The translations under genes were made by a program, and so were the position numbers. From an uncultured Tenacibaculum sp. (GTDB taxonomy: Bacteria > Bacteroidota > Bacteroidia > Flavobacteriales > Flavobacteriaceae): 43,926 nt of DNA. This document shows, piece after piece, positions 33,615-42,897 of this stretch. A model generated the notes under the pieces. It was not told where the DNA came from. It did not search any database and saw only the letters and a list, made by a program, of their open reading frames with translations. How positions within the stretch are numbered: position 1 is the stretch's first letter; every line of letters starts with the position of its first letter. The stretch is taken from positions 1 to 43,926 of the forward strand of contig NZ_CANNGG010000006.1 in assembly GCF_947504135.1 (NCBI RefSeq). The letters are read 5' to 3'.

Positions 33615-34859
33615 ATGGCTGTTTTAGACCAATTAACTTCGCAACAAGCGATTGACTTAGAAAACAAATACGGAGCACATAACTACCATCCATTACCAGT
33701 AGTATTGAGTAAAGGAGAAGGAGTATATGTGTGGGATGTTGAAGGAAAAAAATATTATGATTTTTTATCGGCTTATTCCGCAGTAAACCAAGGACACTGT
33801 CACCCTAAAATTGTAGGGGCAATGGTAAACCAAGCGCAAACATTAACATTAACATCTCGTGCTTTTTATAACGATATGTTAGGAAAGTACGAAAAGTTTG
33901 CAACTGAATACTTTGGTTTTGATAAATTATTACCAATGAATACAGGTGCAGAAGCTGTTGAAACTGCTTTAAAAATCTGTAGAAAATGGGCGTATGAAGT
34001 AAAAGGAATTAATGAAAACGAAGCGCAAATTATTGTCTGTAAAAATAACTTCCACGGAAGAACAACTACCATTATTTCTTTTTCAAATGATCCAGTAGCA
34101 CGTAAGAATTTTGGACCATTTACTAATGGGTTTATAAAAATAGAGTACGATAACTTACAAGCTTTAGAAGAAGCGTTAGAAAACAACGATAACATTGCTG
34201 GTTTTATGGCCGAACCTATTCAAGGAGAGGCTGGAGTGTATGTACCTTCTGAAGGATATTTAGCAGCAGCGAAAGCGTTATGTGAAAAGCATAATGTATT
34301 ATTTATTGCAGATGAAGTACAAACAGGTATTGCACGTACAGGAAAATTATTAGCAGTAAACCACGAAGATGTACAACCAGATATTTTAATTTTAGGTAAA
34401 GCATTAAGTGGAGGGGCATATCCAGTATCTGCAGTATTAGCAAATGATAGCATTATGAATGTTATTAGACCTGGAAACCACGGTTCTACTTTTGGAGGAA
34501 ACCCTGTTGCAGCAGCAGTAGCTATAGCGGCTTTAGAAGTAGTTAAAGAAGAAAAATTAGCTGAGAATGCTGAGCGTTTAGGTAAAATATTTAGAGAGGA
34601 GTTAGCTGAGTTTGCCAAAGAAAACGAGTTATTAACGTTAGTACGTGGTAAAGGGTTATTAAATGCTGTTGTAATTAATGACACTGAAGATAGCTCAACA
34701 GCTTGGGATATTTGTATTAAGTTACGCGATAACGGACTATTAGCAAAACCAACACACGGAAACATCATTCGTTTTGCTCCACCATTAGTGATGAATGAAG
34801 AGCAATTAAGAGACTGTATTAATATTATTAAGAATACTATTACTGAGTTTAAAAAATAA
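33615..34859 (+). CDS. rocD: Ornithine--oxo-acid aminotransferase
   Basis: RocD transfers the delta-amino group of ornithine to 2-oxoglutarate, giving glutamate semialdehyde, in arginine/proline metabolism. The 414-residue product has the class III aminotransferase features: [20 protein letters not shown], the [14 protein letters not shown] segment ([15 protein letters not shown]), [16 protein letters not shown] with the cofactor Asp, and the Lys in [17 protein letters not shown] that binds pyridoxal phosphate. Length is normal. It is a single-gene unit with a long leader and a hairpin terminator. Confidence 0.96.
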   Translation: MAVLDQLTSQQAIDLENKYGAHNYHPLPVVLSKGEGVYVWDVEGKKYYDFLSAYSAVNQGHCHPKIVGAMVNQAQTLTLTSRAFYNDMLGKYEKFATEYFGFDKLLPMNTGAEAVETALKICRKWAYEVKGINENEAQIIVCKNNFHGRTTTIISFSNDPVARKNFGPFTNGFIKIEYDNLQALEEALENNDNIAGFMAEPIQGEAGVYVPSEGYLAAAKALCEKHNVLFIADEVQTGIARTGKLLAVNHEDVQPDILILGKALSGGAYPVSAVLANDSIMNVIRPGNHGSTFGGNPVAAAVAIAALEVVKEEKLAENAERLGKIFREELAEFAKENELLTLVRGKGLLNAVVINDTEDSSTAWDICIKLRDNGLLAKPTHGNIIRFAPPLVMNEEQLRDCINIIKNTITEFKK

Positions 34860-34879
34860 GCTTACAGTATTGTATATTA

Positions 34880-34912
34880 AAAAAAAGGAACGATTAAATC
34901 GTTCCTTTTTTT
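34880..34912 (+). terminator. Intrinsic terminator after rocD
   Basis: GGAACGATT pairs with AATCGTTCC, flanked by A7 and T7 tracts that extend the stem. Confidence 0.9.
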
Positions 34913-35005
34913 GTTGTTATTTGTTAGTTTTTAATTACTTCAATATAAAACTAACATTTTTCTAAATGTTATTAAAAATGTTTAATAGCAAGTTAGGTAT
35001 TTTTC

Positions 35006-35124
35006 TGTACACTTTTTAAGTTGATAATTTTTTTGGTGTACAAGTGCTGTACACTATTTTTTTATCAAATTTCTTAGTGTAGAGTGTTGTGCACTTTTTT
35101 AGTTATGATTTTTTTTGGTGTACA
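35006..35124. repeat. Three-unit array of inverted repeats (TGTACAC-N22/23-GTGTACA)
   Basis: Units start at 35006, 35048 and 35088. Each has TGTACAC (35006-35012), TGTACAC (35048-35054) or TGTGCAC (35088-35094) on the left, and GTGTACA (35036-35042), GTGTAGA (35077-35083) or GTGTACA (35118-35124) on the right, with 22-23 AT-rich bases between. Units 1 and 3 are similar along their length; unit 2 looks inverted (TTGATAA at 35021 against TTATCAA at 35062). Neighbouring arms also make a tight hairpin GTGTACA-AGTGC-TGTACAC at 35036-35054. It lies between the 3' ends of rocD and the helicase gene. Confidence 0.8.
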
Positions 35125-35133
35125 AAAACATAA

Positions 35134-38109
35134 TTAGTTAGCCATTTCATAAATGTTTAAATGTCTTTTTAAAATTCCTGAAGGCGTGTTTTTGGTTTCA
35201 TCAAAAATTCGAGTGTCTCCAAAAAGAATAAAGCTTTCTTTGGCTCTAGAAACCGCTACATTTAGCATGTTAGGCTTGTTGTCTTTTTCAAAAAACAAGG
35301 TTCCTTCGTCGTCATTAGAATATACGGAGCTGAACAAGATAATGTTTCGTTCTGCACCTTGTAAAGCGTGCACGGTACCTAGTTTAATATCACTTACTTT
35401 ATAACCCGCATCGGTTAAGGCTTTTGATAATTCTCCTTTCTGACTTGCAAAAGGAGTAATAATTCCTAAAACACTTTCAATAGCGTCTACATCGTATGCT
35501 TCTTGAATGGTTTCTTTGTTTTGTTGTAACCAAGAAATAATAGCTTTTACTTCACTTATATTTTGACGACTGTTGTATTTACGCTCACTAACTCCTTCTA
35601 TATGATATGCCATCATTGATGGAAATGCTTGATTTTCTTTAGCTTTTCCTTTCATAGGCTTTAAAATACCATCGTATGCCAATTCGTTACAAAAACTAAT
35701 AATTTCATCATTACATCGTCTATGTTCCAATAAAACCAATCCTTGTTCTTTTTTAGCGGGTAATGGTGTTTCAAATTCGCAGGCATTCTGAGCCATTTTC
35801 ATAATGCTTCCGCTAGAAGCTAAAAAACCTAACTCGTCTAAATGTGCGTCATTTTGATTTTTAATAATATCAAGGCTTGTTAAGTTTCCTTGGTCAATTT
35901 TTTTAGGGATAGACCAAATAGGCTCAATTTGTTGTAAATCACCTACTACAAAGGCTTTTTGAGTTAATGAAAATACAGGGATGCTTACTTCTGGAGTAAC
36001 CTGACCAGCTTCATCAATAATTAACAAATCTAAAAAGTTGTATAGCGGTAAGTATTCAAAAATAGGTTTTCCGTTTTCGTTTTCTCCTTGAAATTGACTG
36101 TATAAAAAGTGACTTGGTGCTGTGTAAAAAGTAGCTACAAAACAAGGAGTAAGCATAGCTCTTCGTTTCCATTTTGCTTTAATAGCATATTCTCCTGTTC
36201 CTTTTTCGGTGTTTTCCTCTAACATTTCTCTGGTTTCTAGTAACCAGCGAGCCTCCCAATAATGAGTTGCTAATAAGAATGCTTTATGGCGTAAATCAAT
36301 ATCTAATTCATCATAAAAGAAACGTTGTGTTGTATCGTTAGAGTTTATCTTTTCATATTCATACGCCCACATTTGTTCTTCTGAAACAAAAGGAAATCCT
36401 TTGATGTTATTTTCATACTTCCAATTTTTTAGGCTTAAATGTGATTGCAGTAGCAGATTTACATTGTTTGTACATTCTTTTACATATGCTGCTGCTTTTT
36501 TAGCATTCAACAATGTTTCAGCGTTAGCTTTAAAAATGTGTTCAGCATTTCTTGATTCAAACTGAGCTTCATCAATAAAATAGTGTTGTACTTTATCAAT
36601 AAAATCAGTGTCTTTTGTCGATGTTTTTAAATCGTTTAAAACAGTTCTCCATTCCTGTAGTTTGGAGATTTTAAACGTACTTTTTTCGATGAAATCTTCT
36701 TCGTGTACAAGTATGCTGTTGATGTAGTTTACAGCATTTATATAGTTTCTAGAGAAGTCAACACCATCAGCTAAAATATTTTGAATACCTATAATTTCTT
36801 CTTGTAGATGGTTACATACATCGTCAAGTGAATTTGTTTGGGTATTGAAATACTGACAGTAGTTTGTTAAAAAATAATATTCAGCTTCAGATATGTATTT
36901 TTCATTCTCCAGATTACAAAGTGTTCCTTCATGACCAAATAAATTCCCTTTTAAGTAATTGATGTTAGCTAGTTTTTTCTCACTTTTTGAACTGGATGGG
37001 AGGTAGGTTGCATATCCGTTAAAATCAGGAATCCAACGATTAGCTAATTCTCCCATGGTACTTTCAGAATTGATAAAACTATCAATAATATTGGTTACTG
37101 CTTGGTTGTTGTTAGAGCATGCTAAGATAATTGGTGCTTCTTCACCGTTAATAGCAGCTTTTACAAACTCGGTAGCTACCAAGCTTTGCAATAGCGTAGT
37201 TTTTCCAGTTCCTGGAGGTCCGTTTACAGCGGTAACCGCATTTTCTTCGGCTACTAAATACGATAACAATGTTTTACGTTGACTAACGGAAAGTGGAAAT
37301 TTATTCGACATTTGCCCTAAATGCAAATGGTTATACACTAAAAATCCGTTATCGGTAATGGCTTCTTGTCGTTCTCTAGTATATGGATTGATGATTTTAG
37401 AGAGCACAGGTAATTCATCCGTATTTTTAAGTAAGTTTTCGTACAGAAATAAAATACTTTTTGCTGTTGATATTTTAGAGCTTAAAGCGAAATAAGTAAG
37501 CTCATACTGTGTAGTGTAGCGTTCTACTTGATAACGGTATAGGTTGCTAAAAGTTGTCGCAGAAAATACTTCGTTAATATAGTTCCAGTATTCATCCCAA
37601 GGTATAGGTTCTTCGCTATTTTCAAAATCGGGAGCATCTAAGTCTTTAGCATCTAAAACAGTGTCGATAGAAGAGAAGATAAAATCATTCTTAACATCTG
37701 CCATAGGTGTTAGATAGTTACGAACAATTAAAGGAAAGCCATCTTTTGGAGCCGATAATTGTCCTGAACGATTTACAATAGCACTAATCCAAAAAGGATG
37801 AATAGTACGTTGTTTAAATTTCGTGTTGTCGGTTTGATATACTAAATGAAAAGGAGCTATTAATATTTTAGTTTCTTCTACCTTATGCCACTTAGGGTTG
37901 TCTTTTTTAGTTATTCCTTTTAATCGATTAATTCTACGTTCTTCAACATCTAATAGTTGACTTGCTTGTTTAGCATTGATGAGTGCGTTACTTAAATCGG
38001 AAGTTTTTTGATGAAAAAGGTTTTTTATTTTACTAATGTCGATAGCTAAGTTTTCACTATCAGATAAGCTGTTTTTATAATATTGAAGCCAGTTTTTCTC
38101 GTTGTTCAT
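35134..38109 (-). CDS. UPF1-like superfamily 1 helicase
   Basis: The 991-residue product has the SF1B motifs: Q motif LSVSQRKTLL (273-282), motif I NGPPGTGKTTLL (296-307), Ia ACSNNNQAVTNI (330-341), II LLIIDEAGQVTPE (695-707), III AFVVGDLQQIEPIW (719-732), IV LLEHRRCNDEI (793-803), V GTVHALQGAERNIILFSS (911-928) and VI MLNVAVSRAKESFILFGD (948-965). About 390 residues separate motifs I and II, a long helical insertion. The first 270 residues are unrecognised, possibly an accessory domain. No nuclease motif was seen. It is a single gene, so any partner is elsewhere. Possible roles are nucleic-acid repair or defence; the sequence does not decide. Confidence 0.92.
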   Translation of the reverse strand: MNNEKNWLQYYKNSLSDSENLAIDISKIKNLFHQKTSDLSNALINAKQASQLLDVEERRINRLKGITKKDNPKWHKVEETKILIAPFHLVYQTDNTKFKQRTIHPFWISAIVNRSGQLSAPKDGFPLIVRNYLTPMADVKNDFIFSSIDTVLDAKDLDAPDFENSEEPIPWDEYWNYINEVFSATTFSNLYRYQVERYTTQYELTYFALSSKISTAKSILFLYENLLKNTDELPVLSKIINPYTRERQEAITDNGFLVYNHLHLGQMSNKFPLSVSQRKTLLSYLVAEENAVTAVNGPPGTGKTTLLQSLVATEFVKAAINGEEAPIILACSNNNQAVTNIIDSFINSESTMGELANRWIPDFNGYATYLPSSSKSEKKLANINYLKGNLFGHEGTLCNLENEKYISEAEYYFLTNYCQYFNTQTNSLDDVCNHLQEEIIGIQNILADGVDFSRNYINAVNYINSILVHEEDFIEKSTFKISKLQEWRTVLNDLKTSTKDTDFIDKVQHYFIDEAQFESRNAEHIFKANAETLLNAKKAAAYVKECTNNVNLLLQSHLSLKNWKYENNIKGFPFVSEEQMWAYEYEKINSNDTTQRFFYDELDIDLRHKAFLLATHYWEARWLLETREMLEENTEKGTGEYAIKAKWKRRAMLTPCFVATFYTAPSHFLYSQFQGENENGKPIFEYLPLYNFLDLLIIDEAGQVTPEVSIPVFSLTQKAFVVGDLQQIEPIWSIPKKIDQGNLTSLDIIKNQNDAHLDELGFLASSGSIMKMAQNACEFETPLPAKKEQGLVLLEHRRCNDEIISFCNELAYDGILKPMKGKAKENQAFPSMMAYHIEGVSERKYNSRQNISEVKAIISWLQQNKETIQEAYDVDAIESVLGIITPFASQKGELSKALTDAGYKVSDIKLGTVHALQGAERNIILFSSVYSNDDEGTLFFEKDNKPNMLNVAVSRAKESFILFGDTRIFDETKNTPSGILKRHLNIYEMAN

Positions 38110-38269
38110 AGTTTTTCTCGTACCCTTGAAATGTGATTTTTTCTGTAAGAAAGGTTACGAAAATAGCGTATTCAACGCCGTGAAAAATAGTTTCTATCAG
38201 CTTTTTATTAACGAAAAAAATAAGGAATAGGATAGTAGGTTTGTTTTCAGTAAAATAAATGTTGAAAAA

Positions 38270-38986
38270 TTATTGACGCGCGTAATAATGATAATCTTTA
38301 ATCACAGTGTTTACAAATTCTGCTGGTTTTTGTTCAGAAGAAATTCCTGTGAGTTCGATAATTTTCGCATGCAGTTTTAAAATCACTTTATGATTTCTTT
38401 TTCTCATGGCGTCCTTATATACGTTTGAGATAGTGTGAATATCGTTATCAGTTAACAACGTTACTTGCGAGTAGGTAGGAGTATAATTGTCTACTACATC
38501 ACTAGCAATGGTGTCTTTTAAGGTGATTCTTTTCTTTTCAGAAATAACAGTAGTTCCTGCAGCAATGTCACCTAAGCGTTGCCCTTTTCCATTTAGTAAA
38601 ATGGTTAGTACAGCAACCGAACCACTTGCCAATGTGAAATCTACAACTCGCAATAACCAACGAATTAAATAGCTTCCAAAAGTAGGTTTAGAACCGTCTA
38701 ACTTTACCACTCTTGTTTGATTGAAATATTTTCCAGGTGTTTGTCCGTTCATTAAAATTTCAAAAATCAAGCTGTAAAAAAATATAGGTAATCCAAGTAG
38801 CATATATAAGCTCAGGTATTCCATACTAAAAGGAATATCTAACATTCCTATAATAATGGCAATGATGATGTAATATCCGAAAATAAATAAAGCATCAATT
38901 AGGTATGAACCAATACGAGTGGTAACATGTGCCACATTTTGGCTAATAGCAATGTTCTGAGCAGTTTCTATTTGAAATTTATCCAT
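38270..38986 (-). CDS. RDD family membrane protein
   Basis: The 238-residue product has the RDD pattern: HVTTRIGSYLIDALFIFGYYI in the first membrane segment, GQTPGKYFNQTRVV, and LIRWLLRVVDF plus KGQRLGDIAAGT. It has about three or four membrane helices and a soluble, helical C-terminal tail of 80 residues. It lies divergently from the SpoIIM gene, with 118 bases between starts, and is commonly found beside that cluster. Confidence 0.92.
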   Translation of the reverse strand: MDKFQIETAQNIAISQNVAHVTTRIGSYLIDALFIFGYYIIIAIIIGMLDIPFSMEYLSLYMLLGLPIFFYSLIFEILMNGQTPGKYFNQTRVVKLDGSKPTFGSYLIRWLLRVVDFTLASGSVAVLTILLNGKGQRLGDIAAGTTVISEKKRITLKDTIASDVVDNYTPTYSQVTLLTDNDIHTISNVYKDAMRKRNHKVILKLHAKIIELTGISSEQKPAEFVNTVIKDYHYYARQ

Positions 38987-39104
38987 GAATTAGTTTTTCA
39001 ATTTTTTTATTGATATTTCTACAACTTTTTTTAGTTTAGCGAAGATAAAAATATTCTATGATTAAGGAAACTTCTCAACAAATACACTTTAATTTTTTAA
39101 GTAG

Positions 39105-40070
39105 ATGAGAGAAGCTGCTTTTGTAAATAAAAACAAAGAAAAGTGGCAGCTTTTTGAAGATGCGTTGTATCAAAAAACAATTATTACTCCAGATAAATTA
39201 TCAGATTTATATGTGGAGTTGACAGATGATTTAAGTTATGCCAAAACGTTTTATCCTAACGGAAATACGGTTGTATATCTAAATTCTATTGCTTCTGCTG
39301 CGCATCAAAAAATCTATAAAACAAAAAAAGAAAGTAAGAATAGATTTGCCAGTTTTTTTAAAACTGAGTTTCCTTTGATGTTTTATAGTTATCAAAAAGA
39401 ATTGTTTGTTGCTTTTATCGTTTTTGCTTTTTTTACCATATGCGGAGCATTTTCAGCAGCGACTGATACCGATTTTGTACGTCTTATTTTAGGAGATAGT
39501 TATGTGAATATGACCTTAGAAAATATTGAAAAGGGAGATCCTATGGCTGTATATAAAGATGCAAATGAAATTAATATGTTTATAGGAATTACTATGAATA
39601 ATATACGAGTTGCTATGTATGCCTTTGTATTAGGAATACTGTTTTCGGTAGGAACTTTATATATAATGATGCAAAACGGAATAATGTTAGGATCGTTTTT
39701 GTATTTCTTTTATGAGAAAGGTTTGTTTTGGGAATCTTCAAGAACTATTTGGATTCACGGAACCATAGAAATATCAGTAATTGTAATTGCAGGTTGTGCA
39801 GGTTTGGTGTTCGGGAATAGTATATTATTTCCTAAAACCTATTCGCGATTAGAGTCGTTTAAAAGAGGAATGAAAGACGGATTGAAAATTATGGTAAGTA
39901 CCGTTCCGTTTTTTATTGTAGCAGGTTTTTTAGAAGGGTTTGTTACTCGTCATACTGAAATGCCCGATTGGTTAGCTATTCTAATCATAGGAACTTCGTT
40001 AGCCTTAATTATATTTTACTACGTTATATATCCAATTAAAGTTTATAAAAATCAACTAACACATGAATAA
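39105..40070 (+). CDS. Stage II sporulation protein M (SpoIIM)-family membrane protein
   Basis: The 321-residue product has a cytoplasmic N-terminal region (REAAFVNKNKEKWQLFEDAL) and about five membrane helices, with MNNIRVAMYAFVLGILFSVGTLYIM and WIHGTIEISVIVIAGCAGLVFG typical of DUF95/SpoIIM. Despite the name it occurs in non-sporulating bacteria, usually beside RDD and MoxR genes. It overlaps the next gene by 8 bases. It begins the operon that ends beyond the window. Confidence 0.92.
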   Translation: MREAAFVNKNKEKWQLFEDALYQKTIITPDKLSDLYVELTDDLSYAKTFYPNGNTVVYLNSIASAAHQKIYKTKKESKNRFASFFKTEFPLMFYSYQKELFVAFIVFAFFTICGAFSAATDTDFVRLILGDSYVNMTLENIEKGDPMAVYKDANEINMFIGITMNNIRVAMYAFVLGILFSVGTLYIMMQNGIMLGSFLYFFYEKGLFWESSRTIWIHGTIEISVIVIAGCAGLVFGNSILFPKTYSRLESFKRGMKDGLKIMVSTVPFFIVAGFLEGFVTRHTEMPDWLAILIIGTSLALIIFYYVIYPIKVYKNQLTHE

Positions 40071-40914
40071 AGAATACATCGAGTTTAAAAGAGAAAGAGA
40101 TTTAGGAAGTATTATTTCAGATGCTTTTAAATTTATCAGATTAGAAGGAAAGCAATTCTTTTTATCTATTTTAAAAGTAGCTGCAATACCAATAGTTGTA
40201 GCTGTAGCTTCTATGATTTATTATATGATGTCTATGTCATCAATAATTACTGAAGACGCAAGTGCTGCCATTGGTATGCTAGGGTCTGTGTTTATTATGA
40301 TGATAGCTTATTTAATAGCTATTGTTTTTATAAACCTAGCGGGGATGTACTATATTAAATCTTATATAGATAATAAAGGAGTAGTGAATCAAGAAGAAGT
40401 TATAACCAACACAAAAGCAAAATTTTGGTCGTTTACAGGTTTTGGTATTTTAGCAGGATTGATATTGTTTGCAAGTGCCATGTTATGTGTATTACCAGTA
40501 TTTTATACTTGGCCAGCATTATCTTTAGGAGCTTCAATCTTGGTGTTTCAAAATGAAACAGCTTCAGGAGCGGTAGGTAAATGTTTTAACTTTATTAGTG
40601 GATATTTCTGGGAAGTTTTCGGAGTAGTTTTCGTAGTGTCTATTTTAGTAAGTGTTCTAGGATATGTATTCCAAATTCCAGCAATGATTTATCAATTTGC
40701 AAAAATGGGATTAAGCATGGGAAGTGATGATCCAGCAGAAGTTTTTGGATTTTTTAGTGATCCTATTTACTTAATTTTGAATGTTCTTTCAATAGCAGGT
40801 CAGCTAATGTTTTATTCAATAACATTAATCACTAACGTGTTTTTATACTTTGATGTTAACGAGAAAAAGAATTTAACAGGAACTATTGAAAGAATTGATA
40901 GCTTAGGACAATAA
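40063..40914 (+). CDS. Multi-pass membrane protein of the MoxR cluster
   Basis: The 283-residue product has about six membrane segments (such as FFLSILKVAAIPIVVAVAS and GFGILAGLILFASAMLCVL). I do not recognise a named domain. A soluble start (KEYIEFKRERDLGSIISDAF) resembles the N-terminus of flavobacterial cluster proteins with a glycerophosphodiester-phosphodiesterase-type membrane domain. It overlaps the SpoIIM gene by 8 bases and is followed after 4 bases by the DUF4129 gene. It is probably part of the membrane assembly of this operon. Confidence 0.85.
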   Translation: MNKEYIEFKRERDLGSIISDAFKFIRLEGKQFFLSILKVAAIPIVVAVASMIYYMMSMSSIITEDASAAIGMLGSVFIMMIAYLIAIVFINLAGMYYIKSYIDNKGVVNQEEVITNTKAKFWSFTGFGILAGLILFASAMLCVLPVFYTWPALSLGASILVFQNETASGAVGKCFNFISGYFWEVFGVVFVVSILVSVLGYVFQIPAMIYQFAKMGLSMGSDDPAEVFGFFSDPIYLILNVLSIAGQLMFYSITLITNVFLYFDVNEKKNLTGTIERIDSLGQ

Positions 40915-40918
40915 TCTT

Positions 40919-41653
40919 TTGAAACAGTTTCTTTTTTACATAACGTTTTTTATTTGCTCAATTGCAGTTTTTTCACAGGAAGAAAAAAAAGTGATTCAGT
41001 ATGATGATACTATTATTGAGCAAAAGAAGTTTGATGCTCAAAAAATAGAAGAGTACAAACAAAAAGACGAGTTTATATATGTTGTAGAAAAAAGAGAACC
41101 TACCATTCTAGAGAAAATATGGGACTGGTTAAAACGAACCGTCATAAAAATACTTTCGTACATTTTTGATGATATTACACCAGCAGTAGGATTTTTACGT
41201 GTTGTTTTAAAGATTTTACCATACGTAATTGCAGGACTCGTACTTTTCTTCATTATTAAATTCTTTTTAAAAGTAAATGCAAGTAATATTATTGATGGTA
41301 AAAGAGTAAAACCTATCGTACATCTTTCGGAAGAAGAAGAGTTGATAAAAGACAAAGATTTACCAAAGCTAATAGAACAAGCTATTACAGAAGGAAACTA
41401 CCAATTAGCAGTGCGTTATTACTATTTATTACTGCTGAAAAACTTATCAGATAAAGAGTTTATTTCTTGGCAACAAGAAAAAACAAATGAAGATTATATA
41501 AAGGAGTTGGCATCTAAACAACAATTACACGGTGATTTTAAAAAGTTAACCTATTTGTATGATTATGTATGGTACGGAGAGTTTTCAATAGATAAAGAAA
41601 AATTCGTGCAAGCAGAAAGTAAGTTTAAAAATACCCTAGCTAAAATTTACTAA
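40919..41653 (+). CDS. DUF4129 domain-containing protein (TTG start)
   Basis: The 244-residue product begins at TTG with a signal peptide (FFICSIAVFSQ), has one membrane helix at about 95-120 and a DUF4129 C-terminal domain (AITEGNYQLAVRYYYLLLLKNL, YDYVWYGEFSID). There is no other Met anywhere in the protein, so the TTG start is the only reasonable one. It lies 4 bases after the previous gene and 1 base before the next. DUF4129 proteins are partners of DUF4350/MoxR clusters, with unknown function. Confidence 0.92.
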   Translation: MKQFLFYITFFICSIAVFSQEEKKVIQYDDTIIEQKKFDAQKIEEYKQKDEFIYVVEKREPTILEKIWDWLKRTVIKILSYIFDDITPAVGFLRVVLKILPYVIAGLVLFFIIKFFLKVNASNIIDGKRVKPIVHLSEEEELIKDKDLPKLIEQAITEGNYQLAVRYYYLLLLKNLSDKEFISWQQEKTNEDYIKELASKQQLHGDFKKLTYLYDYVWYGEFSIDKEKFVQAESKFKNTLAKIY

Positions 41654-41654
41654 T

Positions 41655-42896
41655 TTGGATAAGAAACTTAAAATATACATTGGTTTATTGGTGTTTATAC
41701 TGCTAGGTATTATTTACATCGAGTCTGTAAAGCCTAAAGAAATCAATTGGTATCCAAGTTATGCTGCTAAGCATAAGATTCCTTATGGTACGTATGTATT
41801 GCATAAAGAAATGCCGAGTTTATTTCCGAAGAAAAAAGTAAAAGACATTCATCAAAATCCGTATACATTTTTAAAAGATTCAACCAATAACGGAACTTAT
41901 TTTTTTGTTGATAATGCATTGAATTTTGGAGAAGATGAGTTTTCTGAACTGCTCAAGTTTGTAAAAAGAGGAAACAATGTTTTTATAGCTACAAACGGAG
42001 TACATATTGATACGTTACAAACAGAAACGAGTATTTTAACAACATCAGCTTTTGAAGAAAAAGCGTATCAAAAAATGAGTAACTCAATTTTTGGTGAAAC
42101 AGAATATCATTTTGATAGAGACTTTTCTAAATTCTATTTTTCCAAAGTAGATACCCTAAATACTACTATTTTAGGTGAGTTAGTAGTTAGAAATGAAAAC
42201 GATTCTATCATCGGTAAAAAGCCAAATTACATTAAAGTAAAGCACGGAAAAGGAAATTTCTATTTGCATACTTTTCCACAGGCTTTTACCAATTACAACA
42301 TGTTGTTAAACAACAATTACGAGTATGTAGCGAATGTACTATCGTATATAAGTACTTCTCAAAAAAAAGGAGCAAATGCAAGTACTATAAACGGGGGTGA
42401 AAGTACTGTTTTGTGGGATGCCTATTATAAAACGGGAAAAAGTAGTATAACTTCACCGATGCACTATGTTTTATCAACCCCACCGTTAAAATGGGCATAT
42501 TATATAGCGTTGATAGGTGTGTTGTTTTTCATTATTTTTAAAGGAAAGCGTAATCAGCGATTAATTCCTGTAATTACACCGTTAAAAAATCAAACGTTGG
42601 CTTTTACACGTACTATAGCAAATATGTATTATGAAAAGTCAGACCATAAAAATATAGCTGAGCATAAAATCAACTATTTTTTAGAGTATATAAGAGTCAA
42701 ATACAGACTATCAACTCTAAAGATAGATGAGAGTTTTTACAAAAATGTAGCTAGTAGAAGTGGTAATTCTGAAGAAAAAATTAAAGATTTATTTCAGAAA
42801 ATAAAACAAATACAATCAAAATCAAACATAACCGAAGAAGATTTGATAGCCTTAAACAAAGCTATTGAAGATTTTAAAGCATATAAAAATAGTTAA
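41655..42896 (+). CDS. DUF4350 domain-containing protein (TTG start)
   Basis: The 413-residue product begins at a TTG directly before a membrane helix (LKIYIGLLVFILLGIIYI), then a DUF4350 region (YPSYAAKHKIPYGTYVLHKEMPSLFP and GTYFFVDNALNFGEDE) and a second helix at about 278-292 (WAYYIALIGVLFFIIF) and a helical C-terminal tail. The next Met is at residue 53, beyond the anchor, which supports the TTG start. It is 1 base after the DUF4129 gene and 1 base before moxR. Confidence 0.92.
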   Translation: MDKKLKIYIGLLVFILLGIIYIESVKPKEINWYPSYAAKHKIPYGTYVLHKEMPSLFPKKKVKDIHQNPYTFLKDSTNNGTYFFVDNALNFGEDEFSELLKFVKRGNNVFIATNGVHIDTLQTETSILTTSAFEEKAYQKMSNSIFGETEYHFDRDFSKFYFSKVDTLNTTILGELVVRNENDSIIGKKPNYIKVKHGKGNFYLHTFPQAFTNYNMLLNNNYEYVANVLSYISTSQKKGANASTINGGESTVLWDAYYKTGKSSITSPMHYVLSTPPLKWAYYIALIGVLFFIIFKGKRNQRLIPVITPLKNQTLAFTRTIANMYYEKSDHKNIAEHKINYFLEYIRVKYRLSTLKIDESFYKNVASRSGNSEEKIKDLFQKIKQIQSKSNITEEDLIALNKAIEDFKAYKNS

Positions 42897-42897
42897 T

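Noticed and set aside
35006..35124. A CRISPR-like array
   Set aside because: Only three imperfect units, each itself an inverted repeat with similar rather than unique AT-rich centres, and no cas genes nearby.
35134..38109. A defence system with partner genes around the helicase
   Set aside because: The neighbours are rocD and an RDD membrane gene, with no nuclease, methylase or other defence-like gene adjacent.
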